Of a stretch of 64,000 nucleotides of DNA, positions 9,311 to 18,944 are shown piece by piece. The notes under the pieces were generated by a model that made no database searches, was not told where the DNA came from, and was given only the letters and a program-made list of their open reading frames with translations. This DNA comes from Gaiellales bacterium (GTDB lineage Bacteria > Actinomycetota > Thermoleophilia > RBG-16-64-13). Numbering within the stretch: the stretch's first letter is position 1; every line of letters begins with the position of its first letter. Location: positions 91,196-155,195 of the forward strand of contig JAAYAL010000024.1 in the NCBI GenBank assembly GCA_012719395.1, written 5' to 3'. Made by a program: the position numbers and the translations under genes.

Positions 9311-11476
9311 ATGTACTATCGCCCCGCATTACACCAGAGGCTTGCCGGGTTCCGAGGCTACCTGGAGACACGCGATCGGCGCAGGTTGAGCATGTGGGTG
9401 GCGGGCATCCTGCTGGTGGGCATGGGCCTCATCATGTGCAGCGCCTACCTGCCGGCCAGTTACGATCTCAACGTGGGTGATCTGGCCGCTCAGACGTTCA
9501 CCGCGCCTCGCAGCCTGACCTTCGAGGACCAAGAGGCCACCGAGGCCTTGAGGGTGCAGGCCGTTTCCCAGACGTCGCCCATTTACGTGCGCAACCCCAG
9601 CACGCTGGTGGACGTGACCGGGGAGGTTCGCTCGCTCTTCAGCGAAGCCGTTCGCCTGCGTACGGCTTTTCCTGAGGCAAGGCTCACCTCGGGAGTACTC
9701 TCCGCTCTTCGCGAGTCTGCGCTCCCCGCTGTCTCTGACGATACCCTTCAGTACCTGCTGACCGCAGACCAGGCTCTGGTGGACCAAGTGGAGCAGGAAG
9801 TGCTGTCTGGTCTGCGTTTGGTCTACAACAACAGCGTCAGCGAGGATACACTGCCGGAACAGCTGGCTCATATCAGCGCCATTGCCGCAAGTCTGGCTCT
9901 GCCCAGCAGGGCGCAGAGCGCTGTGAGCGAGATCGCGTCGGCTCACCTGCGGCCCAACATGGTGCTGGACGAGGAGGCCACGGAGGAACGGCGACAGGCG
10001 GCAGCCACGGGCGTGCAGCCCGTGCTGGTGTCGGTGGTGAAAGGGGAGACAATTGCGGAGGTGGGCGAGCCGCTGAGCCGGCAGCAGGTGCTGTTGCTGG
10101 AGCGGATGGGGTACGTTGGCACTCAGGCGGACTGGAAGGTGTGGCTGGGAATACTCTTTGTTGTTCTGCTTGAGCTCGTGGCGGCCACGCTCTTCCTGCG
10201 ACGCTTTGGTGCCGCTATTCTGGTTGACAACAACCTCCTGCTGAGCGCGGCCACCCTTCTCCTTCTGTTCACGGCCGTCTCCCGTCTCCTGATCATACCG
10301 CCGCTTTCGCCCTACCTCGTGCCCATTGCCACCGTGGGTCTGGTGGGCTCCATTGTATTGGGGGCCAGGGCCTCGTCCGTGCTGGTGGTATTCGCGGCGC
10401 TCAATCTTGGCATCATGGCCCGGCTGCAGCTTGAGTACACGGTGGTGGCGCTGCTCTCCGGGCTCTGTGCCGCCTACCTTGTTTCCCACCTCATGGAGCG
10501 CTCGGAACTGCTGAATGCCGGCCTGTGGACCACGCTCATCACGGCGGTGACCGTTCTGGGCGCGGAGCTCATGACGGAAGCCCCCCTGGTGGAAGCCCTG
10601 GAGTTCACGCTGTGGGGGGTGGGGGCCGGGCTGCTCAGTTTGATCATTGCCATCGCGCTCCTGGAGGCTTTCGAGGTGGTCTTCAATCTGACCACGCCGC
10701 TACGCCTTCTGGAGCTGGGCAACCCGGCCCAGCCCCTCCTCCGCCGGCTCATGCAGGAGGCTCCCGGGACCTACAATCACAGCATAATGGTCGGGAACTT
10801 GGCGGAAGCGGCTGCAGAGGCGGTGGGGGCGGACTCCCTGCTGACCAGAGTCGGAGCCTACTACCACGACATCGGCAAGATCAATCGTCCCGAGTACTTC
10901 ATCGAGAATCAGCTGCACATACACAACCCCCACGACAAGCTGAGCCCCAATCTGTCCAAGCTGGCCATCACTGCCCATGTGGGGGACGGTGTGGAGTTGG
11001 CACGGAGTTACGGTTTGCCGAAGCCTGTGGTCGACATTGTGAGACAGCACCATGGAACCTCGGTGCTCTCTTACTTCTACTACAAGGCAAGGCAGGACTC
11101 CAAAGGCGAGGTGCCGGAGGAGAGCTATCGCTACGAAGCGGACAAGCCTACCTCCCGGGAGGCGGCCATCATCATGCTGGCCGATTCCGTGGAGGCCGCC
11201 GTGAAGTCCATGCAACACCGCACCCTGAAGAAGGTGCAGATAGTCATCCGCGACATCATCAGGCAGAAGATGGAAGACGGCCAACTGGACCAGTCTCCTC
11301 TCACCTTCAGCGATCTGCACAAGATCAGCGATGCCTTCGAGGTGGTGCTGCGAGGTGCGGTGACCCACCGGATAGAGTACCCCAGCGATCACATTTCAGA
11401 GCAGCCCAGCCTGTCCACTCCCAGGTCCGGTCCGGAGTTGGTCGGGGCGAAGGCCAGGGACGGTAGGGCGAAATGA
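9311..11476 (+). CDS. pgpH: Membrane HD-domain phosphohydrolase (PgpH/YqfF type, probable c-di-AMP phosphodiesterase)
   Basis: The 721-aa protein has one N-terminal membrane helix (about residues 28-50), a large extracytoplasmic 7TMR-HDED-like domain, and seven membrane helices (about 275-465). It ends with a cytoplasmic HD domain carrying NHSIMVGNLA and YYHDIGKINRPEYF. PgpH proteins degrade the second messenger c-di-AMP; assignment here rests on architecture and motifs. ATG 9311 lies 17 bases after the phoH stop. Its last four bases overlap ybeY (ATGA), fitting an operon from phoH to era. Confidence 0.9.
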   Translation: MYYRPALHQRLAGFRGYLETRDRRRLSMWVAGILLVGMGLIMCSAYLPASYDLNVGDLAAQTFTAPRSLTFEDQEATEALRVQAVSQTSPIYVRNPSTLVDVTGEVRSLFSEAVRLRTAFPEARLTSGVLSALRESALPAVSDDTLQYLLTADQALVDQVEQEVLSGLRLVYNNSVSEDTLPEQLAHISAIAASLALPSRAQSAVSEIASAHLRPNMVLDEEATEERRQAAATGVQPVLVSVVKGETIAEVGEPLSRQQVLLLERMGYVGTQADWKVWLGILFVVLLELVAATLFLRRFGAAILVDNNLLLSAATLLLLFTAVSRLLIIPPLSPYLVPIATVGLVGSIVLGARASSVLVVFAALNLGIMARLQLEYTVVALLSGLCAAYLVSHLMERSELLNAGLWTTLITAVTVLGAELMTEAPLVEALEFTLWGVGAGLLSLIIAIALLEAFEVVFNLTTPLRLLELGNPAQPLLRRLMQEAPGTYNHSIMVGNLAEAAAEAVGADSLLTRVGAYYHDIGKINRPEYFIENQLHIHNPHDKLSPNLSKLAITAHVGDGVELARSYGLPKPVVDIVRQHHGTSVLSYFYYKARQDSKGEVPEESYRYEADKPTSREAAIIMLADSVEAAVKSMQHRTLKKVQIVIRDIIRQKMEDGQLDQSPLTFSDLHKISDAFEVVLRGAVTHRIEYPSDHISEQPSLSTPRSGPELVGAKARDGRAK

Positions 11477-11967
11477 ACCAGAATGGGGTGGACGGGCAGG
11501 TGGTGAACCATGTGGAGGTGTCCAATCTGACGGCCTTCCCCATCCGCGCGGAGAGGGTACAGCGATTGGCGGAAGCGGTCCTCACGCAGGAGGGTGTGGC
11601 GGGCTTGGTCTCCATAGCTTTCGTGCAGACCGAGGAGATGGCTCGACTGAATCGCGATTACCGTGGAGTGGAGGGAGCCACCGACGTCCTGTCCTTCGGC
11701 GGTTCCGCTGAGGACGAAGCGTGGCCAAACCCCGAGGGCAGCGAGGAAGAGGACTACCTGGGCGACGTGGTCATCGCGCCGGGAGTGGCCGTCCAGAACG
11801 CCGCGGCTGATGAGATCCCACCGTCGCTGGAACTGGCCACCCTGGTAACGCATGGCCTGCTGCACCTGGTTGGGTACGACCACGAGACCGATGGGGGCGA
11901 GATGCTGGCGCGCCAGGAGGCACTCCTGAGTCGTCTATGGGAAGACTCGGCAAAGGACTTGATCTGA
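11473..11967 (+). CDS. ybeY: Endoribonuclease/rRNA maturation factor YbeY
   Basis: YbeY is a metal-dependent RNase needed for 16S rRNA 3' maturation and ribosome quality control. The 164-aa product has the zinc motif THGLLHLVGYDHETD, matching the family HGxLHLxGYDH pattern. Mid-protein residues GATDVLSFGGS match the family signature. ATG 11473 overlaps the pgpH stop. Confidence 0.95.
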   Translation: MNQNGVDGQVVNHVEVSNLTAFPIRAERVQRLAEAVLTQEGVAGLVSIAFVQTEEMARLNRDYRGVEGATDVLSFGGSAEDEAWPNPEGSEEEDYLGDVVIAPGVAVQNAAADEIPPSLELATLVTHGLLHLVGYDHETDGGEMLARQEALLSRLWEDSAKDLI

Positions 11968-11969
11968 AC

Positions 11970-12485
11970 GTGTCGCAGCCGCCGGAGGCGCAACCCCATC
12001 TCATCCTGAGGCGTCTGAAGCATCCAGAACCGGCCGAGCTTGCCTTGCTGGCCATGCTGGACAGGGAGGCCTTCGGGTCCACGGGGCTGAGTGAGTATGA
12101 CCTGGCGCTCATGGCACACGCCGGTGTGCTGTTGGTGGCCGAAGAGGCGCAGGTGCGGGTGGGAGCGTGTCAGCTGATGAGGATGGTAGACGATCCCGGT
12201 CTGCTCTGGGTGGTGGGTCTCTATATCCTGCCGGGCTTCAGGCATGCGCGGCGTGGGCGGGCGTTCCTGGGCGAGATCGTGTCTCTTCTGCCCTCCTGGG
12301 GTGCGCGGGGGTTGGTGTTGACCGTCCACCCGAATAACGAGGTTGCCCGCCGTCTCTACCGGCACTTCGGGTTCCGCCGTGTTGATTCATTGCCGGAGTT
12401 CTATGGCCAGGGCGAGGAGAGGGAATTGCTGATACTGGATCCGGCAAGGGAATCTCAGCAGGTAGTGGGGGGTATCAATGGCTGA
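11970..12485 (+). CDS. GNAT-family N-acetyltransferase
   Basis: A 171-aa acetyl-CoA dependent acetyltransferase with the GNAT acetyl-CoA region (LYILPGFRHARRGRAFLGEI) and the C-terminal ARRLYRHFGFRRVDS motif typical of RimI-like enzymes. The substrate is unknown. GTG 11970 follows the ybeY stop, and AAAGGA lies 12 bases upstream. An ATG at 11937 would extend the protein by 11 residues inside ybeY and has no visible ribosome site. It occupies the position where many Gram-positive genomes carry dgkA or cdd. Confidence 0.78.
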   Translation: MSQPPEAQPHLILRRLKHPEPAELALLAMLDREAFGSTGLSEYDLALMAHAGVLLVAEEAQVRVGACQLMRMVDDPGLLWVVGLYILPGFRHARRGRAFLGEIVSLLPSWGARGLVLTVHPNNEVARRLYRHFGFRRVDSLPEFYGQGEERELLILDPARESQQVVGGING

Positions 12486-13392
12486 GGAACAGCCTCTGCA
12501 GGGGCCGGAACCGTATCGTTCCGGCTTCGTGGCGCTGTTGGGGCGACCCAATGCCGGCAAGTCCACCCTGGTCAACAGACTGGTGGGTCAGAAGGTCAGT
12601 ATTGTTTCGGAGAAACCGCAGACCACCAGGCGACGAGTGGCCGGTGTCGTGACCAGCACCACGCATCAACTGGTGCTGCTGGACATCCCCGGCTTCCAGA
12701 AACCGCGCGATGAGCTCACGCAGCGGATGCAACACACGGTCAATGCCGTGCTGAAGGAGATAGATGCTGCCGTGTTCCTGGTTGCCGGAGATGAGCAGAT
12801 CGGCAAGGGAGATGCGTTCATCGCGGGCAGCGCGGCCCAGACCGGTGTTCCGGTTATTGTAGCCGTCAACAAGGCGGATATGCTGTCGCCGGAGCAAAGG
12901 GCCCGGCAACTGGACAAAGCGCGTGGTTTGGGCGACTTTGAATCCGCCTTCGTGATCAGCGCGTTGACGGGAGAGGGCCTGGCCGAATTGCGCGTGGCGC
13001 TGGAGGCGTTGCTGCCACTGGGACCGCGCTACTTCCCCGGGAATGAAGTCACGGATCAGAGCGAGGAGGACCTGATCGCTGAGCTCATCCGGGAGAAAGC
13101 GTTGCGGGTCACCGAGCAGGACGTGCCTCATGCCGTGTCGGTGGAAGTGTTGGAGATGGAGGAGCGGGAAGGCAAGGATTTCATCTACATACGTGCGGCG
13201 GTCTTTGTTGAGCGTTCTTCCCAGCGGCCTATCCTGCTGGGCGAAGGTGGCAGGCGGCTGAAGGAGATCGGAAGCGACGCCCGCCGGGATATCGAGCATC
13301 TGCTGGGGAGGCGGGTGTACCTGGATCTGGTGGTGCAGGTGAAGAAGCACTGGCGTCGCAACCCGGGCTTTCTGGGTCGTCTGGGTCTGTGA
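12478..13392 (+). CDS. era: GTPase Era
   Basis: Era is an essential GTPase that binds the 3' end of 16S rRNA and helps 30S assembly. The 304-aa protein has G1 GRPNAGKSTL, G3 DIPGF, G4 NKAD and G5 SALTGE, then a KH domain with LLGEGGRRLKEIG and a basic C-terminus. The G3 motif reads Asp-Ile-Pro-Gly instead of the usual Asp-Thr-Pro-Gly, a change in the switch II region. ATG 12478 overlaps the GNAT gene by eight bases. Its position near ybeY and phoH is conserved. Confidence 0.96.
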   Translation: MAEEQPLQGPEPYRSGFVALLGRPNAGKSTLVNRLVGQKVSIVSEKPQTTRRRVAGVVTSTTHQLVLLDIPGFQKPRDELTQRMQHTVNAVLKEIDAAVFLVAGDEQIGKGDAFIAGSAAQTGVPVIVAVNKADMLSPEQRARQLDKARGLGDFESAFVISALTGEGLAELRVALEALLPLGPRYFPGNEVTDQSEEDLIAELIREKALRVTEQDVPHAVSVEVLEMEEREGKDFIYIRAAVFVERSSQRPILLGEGGRRLKEIGSDARRDIEHLLGRRVYLDLVVQVKKHWRRNPGFLGRLGL

Positions 13393-13398
13393 GGCCGT

Positions 13399-13425
13399 TT
13401 GACACCCGAGGTATGATGGTAGAAC
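13399..13425 (+). promoter_or_regulatory. Possible promoter for deoC
   Basis: A perfect -35 hexamer TTGACA (13399-13404) is followed after 15 bases by TAGAAC (13420-13425). The spacing is short and the -10 match is weak. A better TATGAT at 13412-13417 is too close to pair with it. This is a low-confidence call in the only gap between era and deoC. Confidence 0.25.
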
Positions 13426-13452
13426 ACCGCGCTAGGACACGGGGGTCCAAGG

Positions 13453-14148
13453 TTGAGAGTAGAGGAACTCGCCAAGACTATCGATAGCACGCTGCTACAG
13501 CCCACGGGCACGCAGGCGGACATTGAGGCGTTGTGCCGCGAGGCCATCGAGAACCACTTTGCCTGTGTGGTTGTCTTCCCTCACTGGGTGCCTTTGTGCC
13601 AACGCTTGGTCAAGGGGCATGACGTGAAGGTATCCACCGTAGTGAGCTATCCCTACGGCGCGGATATCCCGCGGGTGAAGGTCATGGCCGCGGAGCAGGC
13701 GGTAGCCGCCGGCGCCGACGAGCTGGAAGTGGTCATGAACATCCCGGCCATGCTGTCCGGCGACTTTCGCTTTGTGCGCGACGAACTCTCGCGGTTGGTC
13801 AAATCCGTCCGCATGAAGAGCGTCAACGCGGGGCGGGGGCTGGTCCTGGTGAAGATCATCGTAGAGGCATGCTTTCTGGACGAGAAACTCAAGAGACTGG
13901 CCTGCAAGATCGTGGAAGACATCGGCGCCGACTTCATCAAGACCTCAACCGGCAAGGGCACCGGCGGTGCCACGGTGCGTGACGTGGAGCTGTTCCGCGA
14001 CCTTCTATCGGAGAGCGTAGGGGTCAAGGCCTCCGGGGGGATAGTGACGGCGGATGACGCCGAGACTATGATCAATGCCGGCGCGGCAAGACTGGGGACC
14101 TCTCACGCCGGAGCCATTATGCAGGAGTTCTCCTCCGGCAGGGAGTGA
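13453..14148 (+). CDS. deoC: Deoxyribose-phosphate aldolase
   Basis: DeoC cleaves 2-deoxyribose 5-phosphate to glyceraldehyde 3-phosphate and acetaldehyde in deoxynucleoside catabolism. The 231-aa TIM-barrel protein has the Schiff-base lysine motif DFIKTSTGKGTGGAT and the conserved DELEVVMNI segment. The N-terminal motif reads DSTLLQPT where the family usually has DHTLLKPT, a His-to-Ser and Lys-to-Gln change away from the active lysine. The start is TTG 13453, with GGGGG about ten bases upstream. The product acetaldehyde could feed alcohol or aldehyde dehydrogenases, but no such link is shown here. Confidence 0.93.
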   Translation: MRVEELAKTIDSTLLQPTGTQADIEALCREAIENHFACVVVFPHWVPLCQRLVKGHDVKVSTVVSYPYGADIPRVKVMAAEQAVAAGADELEVVMNIPAMLSGDFRFVRDELSRLVKSVRMKSVNAGRGLVLVKIIVEACFLDEKLKRLACKIVEDIGADFIKTSTGKGTGGATVRDVELFRDLLSESVGVKASGGIVTADDAETMINAGAARLGTSHAGAIMQEFSSGRE

Positions 14149-14208
14149 GCTCACGCGGGGGGCCACTCGAGTCCGCCGGCAGCTCTGTACCTTCCCTTGG
14201 TGTCTCTT

Positions 14209-14943
14209 ATGGCCGGTTTCCGCTCCATCAAGACCCAGGCGCTGGTGGTGGGCACCATGCGGCTGGGCGAAGCGGACCGCTTGGTGACTCTCTACACCCG
14301 CGAGCGGGGGCGAGTGTCCGCGGTGGCCAAAGGCGTGCGGCGGCCCCTCTCGCGCATCGGTGGGCGACTGGAGCCCTTCAGCCTGGTGCATGTCCTGCTT
14401 CATCCCGGTCGCAGTATTTACACCGTGACCGGAGTGGATACCATCCGCAGTTTCCAGGCTGTTCGTGAGGAACTGTTCCGCCTGGAGGCGGGGGCACAGC
14501 TGTGCGAAGCGGTGCGCGGGCTCTTCACAGAGGAGGAGGCCAACCCGGCGGCGTTCAACGTGCTGGTGCGCGGCGTGGCCAAGCTTGCCGGCGCCAGTGG
14601 GGCCGGGGAGGTGAGCGTGGCGGTCACCGGTACCATCGTGAAGCTCCTCCTGGTGCAGGGATTCGTCCCGGATCTGGCCGGCTGTGTGGCGTGTGGGACA
14701 ACGGAGGGCCTCGTGGGCTTCGGGGCCGAGGAGGGGGGCATCCTCTGCTCCCATTGCCTGGAGACGGCTGCGGTCGGCTGCTTTGCTGTGACCGACGAAG
14801 GCATTCGGTGCCTGCACGACCTGGTGTCGTGCCCGCTGGCCGAACTGGACCCAAGTCGGATGGAGGAATCAGGTCTGCGGGAGGCGGAGAGGATGGCCCG
14901 CCGCCTGCTGGCGCACTACGCCGGCTGGCAGACTGGTCCCTGA
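14209..14943 (+). CDS. recO: DNA repair protein RecO
   Basis: RecO loads RecA onto SSB-coated DNA with RecR in gap repair. The 244-aa protein has the N-terminal OB-fold with TQALVVGTMRLGEADRLVTL, a helical middle, and a four-cysteine zinc site (CVACG and CSHC). ATG 14209 is chosen by family alignment; no strong ribosome site is visible. A TTG at 14197 would add four residues. Its place after era is conserved in many Gram-positive bacteria. Confidence 0.94.
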   Translation: MAGFRSIKTQALVVGTMRLGEADRLVTLYTRERGRVSAVAKGVRRPLSRIGGRLEPFSLVHVLLHPGRSIYTVTGVDTIRSFQAVREELFRLEAGAQLCEAVRGLFTEEEANPAAFNVLVRGVAKLAGASGAGEVSVAVTGTIVKLLLVQGFVPDLAGCVACGTTEGLVGFGAEEGGILCSHCLETAAVGCFAVTDEGIRCLHDLVSCPLAELDPSRMEESGLREAERMARRLLAHYAGWQTGP

Positions 14944-14964
14944 CGCGCCCTGTGGGCTGTGCGG

Positions 14965-14994
14965 CGGTGGCGCGGGCTGCGGCCGGCGCCACCG
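14965..14994. terminator. Hairpin between convergent recO and guaB
   Basis: Arms CGGTGGCGC (14965-14973) and its complement (14986-14994) enclose a 12-base GC-rich loop. The gap lies between two convergent genes, so a shared terminator fits. No U-tract is present. Confidence 0.45.
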
Positions 14995-15016
14995 GCCAAA
15001 GGGCCCGATGCCCTCT

Positions 15017-16483
<1,467 letters not shown>

Positions 16484-16598
16484 GCCGCGCCTCCCGCATC
16501 TTCTTTTCGCTGATTCTATCGGAAAGGGAGAAGCGCTGCAGCGTGCCGGCCCTGTGGGTGTAGAGTGAAGCAGGTCGCCACCGGAGAGGAGAACAGCA

Positions 16599-16860
16599 GT
16601 GCGGTGCCTTACCGGCCCCACCTTCGCGCAGGCAGTGCCGGCCGGTGTATTGACTGTGCATCGTGAGCAGCGCGTGCTGGACCGCATCAACGTGTTCCCG
16701 AGTGGTCGACGCGGACACCGGAACCACGAGTCCTACCGGGACGGAGTGGAGATCACCCCTGCCGACATCCTGGAGCGGCTCAAGCATCTGCCGGTCACAA
16801 CTCGGTGCGGCTCATGATCACTCACGCCGGGGCCCTGGCCGATGCGAAGGAGGTCCAGGG
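16599..16860 (+). pseudogene. Remnant of a DAK2/DegV-type gene
   Basis: Fragments of a fused DAK2-DegV protein are visible in several frames. [10 protein letters not shown] is followed in the next frame by VVDADTGTT, together matching the DAK2 motif INVFPxPDxDTGTN. One extra base near 16698 separates them. The sequence then jumps, in the first frame, to YRDGVEITPADILERLKHLP, a DegV-like segment. A third frame gives MITHAGALADAKEV, which resembles the DegV C-terminus. Most of both domains is missing. This is a decayed, internally deleted gene; the family match is by motif only. Confidence 0.5.
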
Positions 16861-17292
16861 CATGCTGCTCTTCGCGGCCCAACACGGCGTTGAGCCCGCC
16901 CGCTTCGTGGGATGGGACATCGCCGGTCTGGTGCTGTGGCTTATCGGCTTCCTGTTCGAGTCCGTGGGCGATTTCCAGCTGGCTCGTTTCAAGGCTGATC
17001 CTGTCAACCGGGGCAAGGTCATGGATCGAGGTCTATGGCGGTACACCAGGCACCCAACTGCTTGGGCGAAGTGGCCATGTGGTGGGGCTACTTCCTCATC
17101 GCGGGGGCAGCAGGGGGTTGGTGGGCCTTCTACAGCCCCATCATCATGACGCTGCTCATCCTGCGGGTTTCCGGAATCACCATGCTGGAGGAACGGCAGA
17201 GCCAAACCAAGCCGGAGCACCGAGAGTACATCGAGCGCGCCAGTGCCTTCTTCCCCTGGCTCCCGCGGCGCCGTAGGCTCCCGCCGGATTGA
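16861..17292 (+). pseudogene. Truncated, frameshifted DUF1295 membrane enzyme remnant
   Basis: The C-terminal half of a DUF1295 protein, related to steroid 5-alpha-reductase and isoprenylcysteine methyltransferases, is recognisable. VGDFQLARFKADP and VMDRGLWRYTRHP lie in one frame, then NCLGEVAMWWGYF and EHREYIERASAFFPWLPRR in the next. One base is missing near 17050-17056, and restoring a C gives RHPNCLGE. The N-terminal membrane segments are gone and the upstream sequence belongs to the neighbouring remnant. A sequencing error could explain the frameshift but not the N-terminal loss. Confidence 0.7.
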
Positions 17293-17322
17293 GCGCCATC
17301 GGCAGGGCGGCGTCGAAATCGG

Positions 17323-17553
17323 TTAGAGATCGTGGATGCCGGCCGGCTCCACCCCGGCCTCCCGGAGCAGCGCTTCCATCTTTGCGCGATCCACACGCGC
17401 GAAACGCAGGGCGAGGCCGCAGTCGCTCGAGAGGTGCCGCGGCGTGGGCACCAGCCTGGTCTCCAGGCCGGCCTGCCGAGCAGCCTTGTCTGCCTTGATG
17501 GCCGCGGAGGTGGTGTGGAACACCACCACGGAGCGCGCCTCGGTTGCGGGCAT
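17323..17553 (-). CDS. DUF3343 small protein, possible selenium/sulfur carrier
   Basis: A 76-aa protein with the DUF3343 pattern VVFHTTSAAIKADKAAR, then LVPTPRHLSSDCGLALRF. The single conserved Cys sits in the DCG motif. Such proteins are found beside SelD, YedF-like proteins and class V aminotransferases in selenium-using bacteria and are proposed, not proven, Se/S carriers. The ATG overlaps the stop of the upstream aminotransferase gene by one base, so both are made from one message. No selD or other selenium gene lies in the window. Confidence 0.78.
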   Translation of the reverse strand: MPATEARSVVVFHTTSAAIKADKAARQAGLETRLVPTPRHLSSDCGLALRFARVDRAKMEALLREAGVEPAGIHDL

Positions 17554-18782
17554 CAGGCCTCCTTTCCCGAGCGACCCCGCGTGGCAGCAGATGCCTCCAC
17601 GCAGGGAGGCACGCGGGGAGCGTGGGCAGCAGAGGCAGCAACTTCTGAGACCGCGCTGATGACGCGCTGAACGTCCTCTCTTGTGGTGAAGACACCGGCG
17701 GCGAGACGCACGGTGCCTTCGGGGAAGGTGCCCAGCGTGCGATGCGCTGCCGGAGCGCAGTGTAGGCCCACCCGAGTGAGGATACTGAAGTCCTCGTCGA
17801 GCCGGAGACCCACTTCATCCACCCTCATGCCGTCGATGCGGAGGCTGAAGGTGGAGGTGCGGCGCTCTGCCGCCGCCGGCCCATACAGGTGGACTCCGGG
17901 AATAGCGGCCAGTCCATCCCACAGCTCCTGCTCCACGGCCACCTCGGCTTGGCGGACTGACTCGATGCGCTGATCGGTCAAAAAGTCGATAGCCGCGCGC
18001 AGGCCGGCCAATCCTACTCCGTTGGGCGTCCCCGCCTCGAAACGATCGGGCAGCATGTCAGGGTGCTCCTCCCGCTCCGACCGGCTGCCCGTGCCACCAC
18101 GCACCAGCGGCTGCAGCCGTTCCGGCGGGAATCCCGGTGCCAGCACCAGCCCGCCCGTCCCGGTCGGCCCCAGCAACGCCTTGTGGCCGGTGAAGGCCAG
18201 CAGGTCTATGTGCGCCGCCTGCAGGTCCAGGGGTAGGGCACCCACGGTTTGCGCGCCGTCCACTAGGAACAACGCATCCGCTTCGTGAGCCAACAGCCCC
18301 ATCTCCACAACGGGCTGAATGGTGCCGGTGACGTTGCTGGCATGGGTGGCACAGGCCAAAGTAGCCCCACGGGCGAGCTCCTGTCTCCAGACGTCCAGCT
18401 GGATCAGCCCCTGGTGGTCGCAGGGGACCACACTGATGGCGACGCCTCTCCTCTCCAGTTCCCGCAGGGGCCGCATAAGCGAGTTGTGCTCCATTGAGGT
18501 GGTGACCACTCGATCACCAGGGCGGAGGAGGCCGAATAGCGCCAGGTTGAGGGCGTGGGTGGCATTGAGGGTGAAGATGACGCGAAAGGGGTCGTCGATA
18601 TGCACCAGATTCGCGACCGCCTCCCGTGCCTCCAGGACGGCGAGCCCGGCCGCGATAGAGAGCCGGTGTCCCGACCGGCCGGGGTTCCCCCCCGAGTGTT
18701 CGAGGAAGTCGGCCATAGCCTGAGCCACCTGGGGGGGCTTGGGCCATGAAGTGGCGGCATTGTCCAGATACACGACGTTCAT
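17553..18782 (-). CDS. Cysteine desulfurase-like class V aminotransferase
   Basis: A 409-aa PLP enzyme of the NifS/CsdB fold. It begins MNVVYLDNAATSWPKP, has the PLP lysine in FTGHKALLGPTGTGG, and a candidate catalytic cysteine in RVGLHCAPAAHRTLG. These features match the class V subgroup often encoded with selenium-dependent hydroxylase maturation genes (the EF2568 type). It would remove sulfur or selenium from cysteine or selenocysteine. ATG 18782 is chosen by family alignment; the frame extends 23 residues further upstream. It is coupled to the DUF3343 gene. Confidence 0.85.
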   Translation of the reverse strand: MNVVYLDNAATSWPKPPQVAQAMADFLEHSGGNPGRSGHRLSIAAGLAVLEAREAVANLVHIDDPFRVIFTLNATHALNLALFGLLRPGDRVVTTSMEHNSLMRPLRELERRGVAISVVPCDHQGLIQLDVWRQELARGATLACATHASNVTGTIQPVVEMGLLAHEADALFLVDGAQTVGALPLDLQAAHIDLLAFTGHKALLGPTGTGGLVLAPGFPPERLQPLVRGGTGSRSEREEHPDMLPDRFEAGTPNGVGLAGLRAAIDFLTDQRIESVRQAEVAVEQELWDGLAAIPGVHLYGPAAAERRTSTFSLRIDGMRVDEVGLRLDEDFSILTRVGLHCAPAAHRTLGTFPEGTVRLAAGVFTTREDVQRVISAVSEVAASAAHAPRVPPCVEASAATRGRSGKEA

Positions 18783-18944
18783 ACCCTGCACAACCTTACC
18801 GCAGGTTCGCGCGCCAAGGGGGGCGATCTCCTGGCGCTTGGTCGCCATCATGATAGACGACTATCGAACAGATGACGAAGCACTGACCCATGGCGGGATC
18901 ACTTCGCGAGGAGAAGCGGAGCGACGGTCTGGGTCGGGGGAGAG

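Noticed and set aside
13399..13417. TTGACA followed by TATGAT as a deoC promoter
   Set aside because: The hexamers are only seven bases apart, far from the needed 16-18.
16484..16690. 69-residue N-terminal extension of GuaB
   Set aside because: GGAGG six bases before GTG 16483 and the family length of 488 aa point to the later start.
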